Assembly (NCBI GenBank): GCA_030618975.1
Contig: JAUXCH010000033.1
Span: forward strand, 1-15,361
Origin: Planctomycetia bacterium
Lineage (GTDB): Bacteria; Planctomycetota; PLA2; JAEUHO01
Reading direction: 5' to 3'
DNA length: 15,361 nucleotides
Every line of letters starts with the position of its first letter. Within the stretch, counting starts at the first letter, position 1. This document shows, one piece after another, positions 1 through 5,589 of this stretch. The notes under the pieces are model-generated. The model did no database searches. It was not told the DNA's origin and worked only from the letters and a program-made list of their open reading frames with translations. The position numbers and the translations under genes are program-made.

Positions 1-79
1 CGACGAGGCCCGACGCGAGGACGCCTGCGAACGCGAACGAGAACGCAGCGGCGACGGGCCGGACCCGGCGAGCCTGCAT
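1..79 (-). CDS. Secreted hypothetical protein, N-terminal fragment (paralogue of the gene at 113-1981)
   Basis: Only the first 26 codons are inside the window; the gene runs off the left edge. The start codon is the ATG at 79-77, preceded by a purine-rich ribosome-binding site (GGAGAGGAGG on the minus strand). The visible residues begin MQARRVRPVAAAF and end VLASGLV: a basic N-terminus followed by a hydrophobic core, which reads as a signal peptide. They match the start of the protein at 113-1981 almost residue for residue, and the DNA matches too (6 differences in 79 bases). The stop codon of that gene lies only 33 bases upstream, so the two form a tandem pair that is probably co-transcribed. 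Nothing can be said about the mature protein from this window. Confidence 0.8.
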   Translation of the reverse strand, partial: MQARRVRPVAAAFSFAFAGVLASGLV

Positions 80-100
80 GGGGATCCTCCTCTCCACCGG
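1..100 (-). repeat. Copy A of a 100-bp direct repeat (leader plus signal-peptide codons)
   Basis: Bases 1-100 match bases 1903-2002 without gaps, with about 10 differences: 6 in the 79 coding bases and 4 in the 21-base leader. Similarity stops just beyond the leader (position 101 against 2003). It continues to the window edge on the coding side, so the full repeat is probably longer. Confidence 0.9.
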
Positions 101-112
101 TAGATCGTTGCT

Positions 113-1981
113 TCAGCGCGCGGCGTGCGTGCGCGCCTGGTTCCACGCGTCGAGGAAGGCCTGCGCCTCGGGCAGTGCGTGGCCCTCGAAGGAGAGGTCC
201 TCGTACCCCGTGGAGAACAGCGCGAGAAGGATGGTCCACACGTCCTCCCAGGGCGGGAAGGGGCCCTGCGCCGGGACGTGCCGGAGGACGACGGGCGGGC
301 GCGTCGTGGTGCGGAGGTCGTCGGCGCCGCGGAGGTGATAGACGAGTCTCAGGAAGCGGTCGAACCGGCTTCTCCGGGGCTCCAGCGTGATCTGCGCAAG
401 CAGCTTGCCGTCCGGCTCCAGATCCGGATCCCGCAGGATCACCTGGGTTCGCAGCTCGCCCTCCACGCGGATCCGGCCAATCGTCAGGTCCAGCGGCCCC
501 GGCTCGGGCGGCCCGGCCTTCTCCTCCGGCCCGACGATCTCCTCGAGATGGCGCCGCCACACGGCGTCCAGCGCCTCCCGGTCGTCGTCGTCCCGTATGC
601 CGAAGATCCGTTCGAAGACCTGCCGGGCCATCCCGTGCTGCGTCTCGCGCTGGAGCCAGGCGTGCATCCACTCGAGGCACGCCTCCCGGTGCCGGTCGTC
701 GGGGCCCTCGTTCAGCATCCGGACGAACGCCCACGCCTGCTCGCGGTAGAGCTGGACCGCCACCCGGCGCGGCACCGGCCACCCCGCGCTCCTCGCGTAG
801 TGGGCGATGGCGCCGTCGGTGTCCAGCGAGACGAGCATCTCGAGCGGGAACACGGGATAGGGCAGCTCCCGCTCCCGGAAGGCGGCCGCCCTGCGTCGAA
901 GATCGTCCAGGTGCGCGCGTTCGGCCTCGGGGCCCGCGAGGCGCGCGGCGAACCACTGTGCGAAGCCGTCGGCGAGGACGCTCCGGCCCAAGGCGGTTCG
1001 GCCCCACTTGTTCTTCTGGCGAGCGAACCACCGAAGCACCTGGGCTACCGCGGATTCCGGAAGCCAGTTGGTGCCGGTGACGTGCAACGCACCGGCCGGC
1101 GAGAACCAGGCCTCGATGTCTCCCGCGGCGATCGGCAGGCCGTACGGTGCCCCGAGGGCGACCTTCTGGAAGGTCCTCCGGTCTGCGTAGAGGAACACCG
1201 GGAGGGGGGCGCCGTCGGGGAAGCTCCGCAGGCCCTTGCCAAAGCCCGCCCGTCCGCCCCAGGGCGCCATCAAGTCGTGGAGGTCCAATCGCTCGCCGTA
1301 CTCGGCCAGGAAGCTCCGGTACGTGCGGTGAAGCGTTTCGATCTGCGCGTGCAGCTCGCCGGACCTGGGAGGGCGCGGCCCGACCTGCACGACGGCGTAC
1401 GGCTCGGCCCAGGTGAAGTGAAGCTCGAGGTCCCGGAAGCGCGGGTCGGTCCGGGCGTTCGCAAAAGTCTGGTCGCCCGCGCGGTAGCGGTGATCCTCGA
1501 GGAGTCGCCGGTGGTGGAGTCGTGTCCGGCGGAGCGCGTCCTCGGCGGCGGTCCAGGCCTCGTCCTCGCCGGGGAGGAACCACTCCTTCGCGTTCGCCGC
1601 CTCGACCCGCTCGAGGAAGGGGTGGGCGCGGAACGTGATCTCCTCGGGCAGGGGGTGGTGGAAGTGCCGGTCGCCCAGGAAGGCGTGGGCCTCCCGGTCG
1701 TCCATGCCGGGCAGATCCACGTAGCGGCGGACGAGTGCTCTCATGTACGGCAGGGCCGACTCGCCGACGAGGCCCAGCTCGCGGAAAGCGACGCGGTACT
1801 CCCGGACCGTCCGGGGCGGGTGGGCGGCGAGCGCGTCGAGGACACGCTCGAGGGCGGCCCGCTCGTCGGGCGCCCCCTCGTCCTCCGAGAACGCCGCCGG
1901 GACGACGAGGCCCGACGCGAGGACGATTGCGAACGCGCACGCGAACGCAGCGGCGACGGGCGGGACCAGGCGAGCCTGCAT
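113..1981 (-). CDS. Secreted hypothetical protein, possible inactive gluzincin-type (DUF1570/peptidase MA-like) scaffold
   Basis: A 622-residue protein with a signal peptide at about residues 1-32 (basic MQAR start, long Ala/Val/Leu core, cleavage likely near AFSEDEG), so it is exported. The start at 1981 has a good ribosome-binding site (AGAAAGAGGG) and is supported by the matching start of the tandem paralogue. The middle, about residues 205-425, follows the order of DUF1570/peptidase-MA proteins: a helix NWLPESAVAQVL (305-316) where the HExxH helix would lie, then ADGFAQWF (336-343) where these families have an EGxAxxF helix, then a YREQAWAFV helix near 412. The zinc ligands are missing: there is no HExxH, and Asp stands in for the usual Glu. 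If the resemblance is right, it is a catalytically dead scaffold. The C-terminal part (about 495-622) is of unknown type. The family assignment is inference from the pattern; the exported state is better supported. Confidence 0.75.
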   Translation of the reverse strand: MQARLVPPVAAAFACAFAIVLASGLVVPAAFSEDEGAPDERAALERVLDALAAHPPRTVREYRVAFRELGLVGESALPYMRALVRRYVDLPGMDDREAHAFLGDRHFHHPLPEEITFRAHPFLERVEAANAKEWFLPGEDEAWTAAEDALRRTRLHHRRLLEDHRYRAGDQTFANARTDPRFRDLELHFTWAEPYAVVQVGPRPPRSGELHAQIETLHRTYRSFLAEYGERLDLHDLMAPWGGRAGFGKGLRSFPDGAPLPVFLYADRRTFQKVALGAPYGLPIAAGDIEAWFSPAGALHVTGTNWLPESAVAQVLRWFARQKNKWGRTALGRSVLADGFAQWFAARLAGPEAERAHLDDLRRRAAAFRERELPYPVFPLEMLVSLDTDGAIAHYARSAGWPVPRRVAVQLYREQAWAFVRMLNEGPDDRHREACLEWMHAWLQRETQHGMARQVFERIFGIRDDDDREALDAVWRRHLEEIVGPEEKAGPPEPGPLDLTIGRIRVEGELRTQVILRDPDLEPDGKLLAQITLEPRRSRFDRFLRLVYHLRGADDLRTTTRPPVVLRHVPAQGPFPPWEDVWTILLALFSTGYEDLSFEGHALPEAQAFLDAWNQARTHAAR

Positions 1982-2002
1982 GGGGATCCCTCTTTCTACC
2001 GG
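1903..2002 (-). repeat. Copy B of the 100-bp direct repeat
   Basis: Partner of the copy at 1-100, same orientation, offset 1902 bases. It covers the 5' leader, ribosome-binding site and first codons of the gene at 113-1981. It shows that the two neighbouring secreted-protein genes arose by tandem duplication, or have been kept alike at this end by conversion. Confidence 0.9.
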
Positions 2003-2133
2003 GCGGAAGGCGACGGGCCCCAGGGGGAGCCCCCGCCCTCCTTGGACGCCTTTCCGGGGCCTGGGTTCGCCGGACGCGGATCGGCGCCCGACGCATGGAC
2101 ATCAGGATGCCGCAGATACAGCATCAGAACATC

Positions 2134-2379
2134 ATGAGAACGACGCTGACCCTCGACGAGGACGTGGACACGAAGCTGAGAGCCCTCTGCCGCCGCACCG
2201 GCGAGAGCTTCGAGACCGTGGTCAACCGAACGCTGCGCGAGGGGCTGGACGCACGCGCTTCGCGGACTCCGACGCAGCCGTTCCGAGTCCAGGCCCGGCC
2301 CCTGCGGCTCCGAACCGGGATCGACCTCGACGACGTCGCGGAGCTCCTCGAGCGGATCGACGGACCGGAGCACTCGTGA
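2134..2379 (+). CDS. vapB: VapB-type ribbon-helix-helix antitoxin
   Basis: An 81-residue protein starting MRTTLTLDEDV, the classic beginning of a ribbon-helix-helix antitoxin: a strand (residues 2-7) that pairs in the dimer and contacts DNA, then two helices (about 9-21 and 25-38; GESFETVVNRTLREGL). The charged C-terminal tail (about 39-81, ending in DDVAELLERIDGPE) is the part that normally wraps the toxin. In-frame ATGs at 2095 and 2107 would add 13 or 9 residues, but family members begin at this methionine. There is no clear ribosome-binding site before any of the three. Its last codons overlap the start of the toxin remnant by four bases (GTGA), the usual vapBC coupling. In this family VapB neutralises VapC and represses its own operon; here the toxin is deleted, so any remaining role would be as a repressor or against another VapC. 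Confidence 0.85.
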   Translation: MRTTLTLDEDVDTKLRALCRRTGESFETVVNRTLREGLDARASRTPTQPFRVQARPLRLRTGIDLDDVAELLERIDGPEHS

Positions 2380-2501
2380 TCCTCGTCACCGACGCGCACC
2401 TGGCCGCGCTCGCGATCGAATGCGGTGCCGAGTTCCAGAGCACCGACCGTGACCTCGCCCGGTTCGAAGGACTGCGCTGGCGAGACCCGCGGAACGGCTG
2501 A
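2376..2501 (+). pseudogene. vapC: VapC toxin remnant with in-frame internal deletion (PIN domain)
   Basis: A 41-codon frame starting at the GTG at 2376, overlapping vapB by four bases. It reads VILV, then directly TDAHLAALAIECG and later STDRDLARFEGLRW. In full VapC proteins of about 130 residues, an N-terminal (M/V)ILVDxN strand carries the first catalytic Asp, and the TDAHLAALAI helix lies about 90 residues later. Here the two ends are joined, so the first Asp, the second acidic residue and most of the PIN fold are gone. Only the C-terminal acids (Asp6 and Asp24 of the remnant) remain. The frame is intact across the join, which points to a clean deletion, perhaps between short CTCGTC matches. 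It cannot fold as a PIN nuclease; whether the peptide is made is unknown. Confidence 0.8.
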
Positions 2502-2539
2502 CCTGTTCGGGCCCGGGCGTCTGTCGGGGCCGCTCGGGT

Positions 2540-2608
2540 CGGCGAGTCGGGGGGGAAACGCCGTGCTCGGGGTGGTAAGAGCGCCACGTTCAGGGTGGTG
2601 AAAACGCC
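2540..2608. repeat. Three tandem imperfect 23-bp repeats, possible IS21-type element end
   Basis: Three units end in CGCC at 2562, 2585 and 2608, exactly 23 bases apart. The second and third share GGGTGGT, then a purine run, then CGCC; the first is more degenerate (a G-run, then AAACGCC). Multiple short tandem repeats of this kind occur at the ends of IS21-family elements, and a TGTCGGGGCC at about 2522 could be the outer tip. No transposase frame is present, so at most this is a relic. It sits in the convergent gap between the vapC remnant and tldE. The repeat itself is visible; the IS origin is a guess. Confidence 0.55.
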
Positions 2609-2706
2609 AAGTGTGGCTTCGCCGTGGACGATCCCGTCCTGGGATGGTGTGCCTCCACCGAGGAGCCCCTGGGTGCCGGCATCGACCGCCAACGCGAGTC
2701 CGAGCT

Positions 2707-4047
2707 TCAACTCCCGCTGAACTGGACGTCGTCGAACACGAGCGTGGGTGCGAGGCACGGGTACCACGGCACGGGGTCGTTGCCCGCCGCGACGAGGCGC
2801 TGGAGCAGGTCCAGGTAGTTCCCCGTCACGTTCATCTCGGACACAGGATCCGCGAGTGCACCATCCTTGACGACGTGGCCGCGCACGCCGAACGAGAAGT
2901 CGCCGCTCGTCAGGTTGGCGTTGCCGCCGATCCAGGAGGTCACGAGGATGCCGTCCGGCGTGTCGGCGACGAGGCCGTCGAGGTCCTTGTCGCCCTGCGC
3001 GAGGACGAGATTCGAGGGTGAGCCGGTCGTCGGTTCCCAGCCGAGCTTGCGACCGTAGTAGGTGTCGACGAAGAAAGACTCGAGGACGCCGTCGCCGATC
3101 AGCGTGCGAGGCTGCGCCGCGATGCCCTCCCCGTCGTAGAGGGTGGACCCGAGGCCCCGGGGCCGCAGGGGATCGTCCCGGATCGTGAGGACGGGCGAGG
3201 CGATCCGCTCGCCCTGCTTCTCGGCGAGGAAGGAGCGGCGCTGCTGGACGGAGCCGGCCGCCAGGGCGCCCACCATGCGGCCGATCAGCCCGGACGCCGC
3301 CTCGGGGTGCACGAGCATCGTCGTGCGCCGGCTGGACACCTTCGACGCGCCGCGCCGGGCGAGCACGCGTCGGAGCGCCTCGGCCCCGACCGCCGTGCGC
3401 GCCGGCAGGCCTGCGAGGTGCGTTCCGGCGACGAACCAGTGATCTTCGGGGCGCCGGGTCTCGCCCTCGCGGATGGTGACCGTCGTGCCGTAGCTCGCGA
3501 CCGTGGACGTCTCGGTCCCGCGGAAACCGTTCGAGCTCGCACGCGCCGACTGGCTGTGCGCGTCCTGGACCCGGGTCGTGACGGAGACCACGCTCTCGTC
3601 CCCGCGCGCCTGCTCCTCCAGTTCGGCGCACCACGCCGTGCGCTCGCGGCGGGTGAGGTCGATGACGGCCGGGTCCACGAGGTCCAGGTCGACGTCGGCG
3701 CGGCCCTCGTACAGCGAGGGGTCCGTGATGAGGCGGTAGGGGTCGGGCTGGAGGTGGCGGGTGAGCGCCACCGCCTCCTCGACGAACGCCCGGAGCCGGG
3801 TCGGCTCGAGATCGCTCGTCGCGTGCGTGGAGAAGCGCCCGTCGACGTAGAGCGCGAGGGCGAGGCCGCGTGTGGCGTTCTCCTTCACGTCCTCGAGCCG
3901 GCCGTCGCGCCACTGGAACTCGAGGCCGCGGTGCCAGGACAGGGCGGACACGGCGTCGTCCGCACCCGCGCGCTTGGCGAGACCGACTGCGGCTTCGGCC
4001 TGTGCGAGGAGGGTGTCGGTCATCTTCTCGCCGACGAGGTCAGGCAT
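2707..4047 (-). CDS. tldE: TldE/PmbA-family protein, non-catalytic partner of TldD
   Basis: A 446-residue protein of the TldD/PmbA family, of usual length. In the known complex, TldE forms a heterodimer with the metallopeptidase TldD in the cytoplasm and degrades unfolded or modified peptides (microcin B17 maturation, CcdA turnover). This copy has no HExxxH motif. The equivalent region reads HPEAASGL at about residues 247-254, as expected of the non-metal-binding partner. The C-terminal half carries family motifs: GLGSTLYDGEG, the DTYYGRKLG strand-helix, ILVTSWIGGNANLTSGDFSFG, and the terminal TLVFDDVQFSG. The ATG at 4047 is chosen because GGGAGGAGAG lies just upstream and it overlaps the tldD stop by 8 bases; a second in-frame ATG is at 4023. 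The overlap implies translational coupling. Confidence 0.9.
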   Translation of the reverse strand: MPDLVGEKMTDTLLAQAEAAVGLAKRAGADDAVSALSWHRGLEFQWRDGRLEDVKENATRGLALALYVDGRFSTHATSDLEPTRLRAFVEEAVALTRHLQPDPYRLITDPSLYEGRADVDLDLVDPAVIDLTRRERTAWCAELEEQARGDESVVSVTTRVQDAHSQSARASSNGFRGTETSTVASYGTTVTIREGETRRPEDHWFVAGTHLAGLPARTAVGAEALRRVLARRGASKVSSRRTTMLVHPEAASGLIGRMVGALAAGSVQQRRSFLAEKQGERIASPVLTIRDDPLRPRGLGSTLYDGEGIAAQPRTLIGDGVLESFFVDTYYGRKLGWEPTTGSPSNLVLAQGDKDLDGLVADTPDGILVTSWIGGNANLTSGDFSFGVRGHVVKDGALADPVSEMNVTGNYLDLLQRLVAAGNDPVPWYPCLAPTLVFDDVQFSGS

Positions 4048-5494
4048 TCTCTCCTCCCACGGTCAGCCGGGAGACGAGGGCGGTCGGCATGCCCTGGGAG
4101 ACGGGCACGCCCTGCCCGTTCTTCCCGCAGGTCCAGCCGCCGGTGTCCAGCTTCAGGTCGTCGCCGACCATCGTGATGTTGCGAAGCGCTTCGGGCCCGT
4201 TCCCGATGATGTTCACGTCCTTGATGGGCGCCGTGATCTTCCCCTTCTCGATGAGCCAGCCGTTCTTGATGTAGAAGGTGAAGTCGCCCGCGCCGATCTG
4301 CACCTGGCCGTTCGTGAACGTCTCGGCCACGATCCCCTTGTCGACGGACGCGATGATTTCCTCCTTGGCGTGCGGGCCGGCCCGCATGTAGGTGCAACGC
4401 ATGCGCGGCATGGGAGCGTGCCGAAACGACTGGCGACGCCCGGAACCGGTCGACTTGACGCCGTAGTGCTTCGCGCTGATGCGGTCGTGGAGGTACGAGC
4501 GCATCGTCCCGGCGTCGACGCGCACGGTCTCCTCGGTCTCGCTCCCTTCGTCGTCCACGTTGAGCGCGCCGCGCTCCCCGGGGAGGAGGGCGGAGTCGAC
4601 GATCGTGACCTCCTTGGCCGCGACCTCCTGGTCGATCATCGTCGAGTAGATCGAGACGCCCTTGCGGTTGAAGTCGGCCTCCATGCCGTGGCCGATCGCC
4701 TCGTGGAGGAGGATGCCGGAGGCGCCGGCGGCGAGCACGACGGGCATCTCGCCGGCGGCGGGCCGTTTCGCCTCGAAGAGGATCAGGGTCCGGTCCACCG
4801 CCTCGCGGCAGAGTCCGAGGATCCGCTCCTCGCTGTACCACTCGATCCCGTGGCGGCCGGCAAGGCTGTTGTGGTTGGTCTGGACCTCACCGCCCTTCAC
4901 GGCGGTGATCGCCAGGGCCAGGCGGGACATGGGCCGGCTGTCGGTGAGCACGACGCCCTCGCTCGTGGCGATGAGGATGTGGGTGTCGGCGTCGCCCCAC
5001 GAGACGGAGACCTTCTCGACGGCGGGATCGAGGCTCCGCGTGACCCGCTCGACGGACGCGAGGAAGGGGAGCTTCCGCGTCGCCCCGACCGTGTCCCACG
5101 GCTCCGCGATGGCATAGAGGTCGTGACGGCCTCGCCGCTCGAAGCGCTGGGGCGGCACGCCGCCCCCGCCGGAGGCGATCGCCGCGGCCGTCCGGGCGGC
5201 GTCCCCCATCGACTCGAGGTCGAGGTCCTCGCTGTACGCGAAGCCCGTCTGGTCGCCGACCAGGACCCGGATGCCGACCCCACGGTCGGCGCTGCTGGAA
5301 GCCCGGCTGATGATGCCGTCCTCGAGGCCGATGGAGCAGGAGCGGCCCTGCTGGAAGTAGAGATCTGCGTAGTCGCCGCCGCGGCCCAGGGCCTCGGCCA
5401 GGACGGTGGAGAGGACGGCGTCGTCGATCCCGAAGAGGTCGTACTCGGGAATCGGCCGCGCGTTCGCGTTCGGGAGGGAGGAGGAGGTCTTCAT
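4040..5494 (-). CDS. tldD: TldD-family zinc metallopeptidase
   Basis: A 484-residue protein, typical for TldD. The zinc-binding HExxxH motif is at residues 264-269 (LLHEAIGHG), and the third ligand is probably Cys456 in the GWTCGKNGQG motif near the C-terminus. All parts needed for activity are therefore present. The N-terminal half (about 25-240) has the family's ADLYFQQ and GVGIRVLVGDQTGFAYSED segments; the C-terminal half has the AGDFTFYIKNGWLIEKGK and IIGNGPEALRNI segments. The ATG at 5494 is the only in-frame methionine in this region and has only a weak upstream purine stretch. tldD is first in a two-gene operon and overlaps tldE by 8 bases. In known systems the pair acts as a cytoplasmic protease with a narrow tunnel-like active site. 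No peptide-antibiotic precursor or modifying enzyme is nearby, so a housekeeping role is likelier. Confidence 0.93.
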   Translation of the reverse strand: MKTSSSLPNANARPIPEYDLFGIDDAVLSTVLAEALGRGGDYADLYFQQGRSCSIGLEDGIISRASSSADRGVGIRVLVGDQTGFAYSEDLDLESMGDAARTAAAIASGGGGVPPQRFERRGRHDLYAIAEPWDTVGATRKLPFLASVERVTRSLDPAVEKVSVSWGDADTHILIATSEGVVLTDSRPMSRLALAITAVKGGEVQTNHNSLAGRHGIEWYSEERILGLCREAVDRTLILFEAKRPAAGEMPVVLAAGASGILLHEAIGHGMEADFNRKGVSIYSTMIDQEVAAKEVTIVDSALLPGERGALNVDDEGSETEETVRVDAGTMRSYLHDRISAKHYGVKSTGSGRRQSFRHAPMPRMRCTYMRAGPHAKEEIIASVDKGIVAETFTNGQVQIGAGDFTFYIKNGWLIEKGKITAPIKDVNIIGNGPEALRNITMVGDDLKLDTGGWTCGKNGQGVPVSQGMPTALVSRLTVGGENA

Positions 5495-5534
5495 GTCCCA
5501 GCAAGGATCGGCGGCTCCGTGGGGAGGGGCGGGG

Positions 5535-5563
5535 TTTTTCCGGACGCTCGCCTTCGGTAGGCT
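5535..5563 (+). promoter_or_regulatory. Putative promoter of the heparinase-like gene
   Basis: A TTTTTC at 5535-5540 and a TAGGCT at 5558-5563 are 17 bases apart, placing a start of transcription near 5570. That leaves a leader of about 20 bases with a GGGGAGG ribosome-binding site at 5575-5581 before the ATG at 5590. It lies in the 95-base divergent gap shared with tldD. The -35 match is poor. Confidence 0.35.
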
Positions 5564-5589
5564 GATCCCCGTCCGGGGAGGCGCGCCCA

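Noticed and set aside
125..2137. Plus-strand open frame of 670 codons opposite the secreted protein gene
   Set aside because: It is an antisense product of high-GC codon bias. The minus-strand frame has a signal peptide, a ribosome-binding site and a paralogue, and the plus-strand translation is low in complexity and shows no domain.
2609..2706. Transposase fragment beyond the 23-bp repeats
   Set aside because: Short frames can be read on both strands (for example one reading GLALAVDAGTQGLLGGG on the minus strand), but none matches a transposase I can recognise.
2222..3913. Minus-strand open frame of 563 codons over tldE and vapBC
   Set aside because: Its translation is Arg/Pro/Gly-rich with no domain, and tldE in another frame of the same strand is a clear family member.
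3872..5560. Plus-strand open frame of 562 codons opposite tldD
   Set aside because: It is antisense to a gene with an intact HExxxH site and conserved family motifs.
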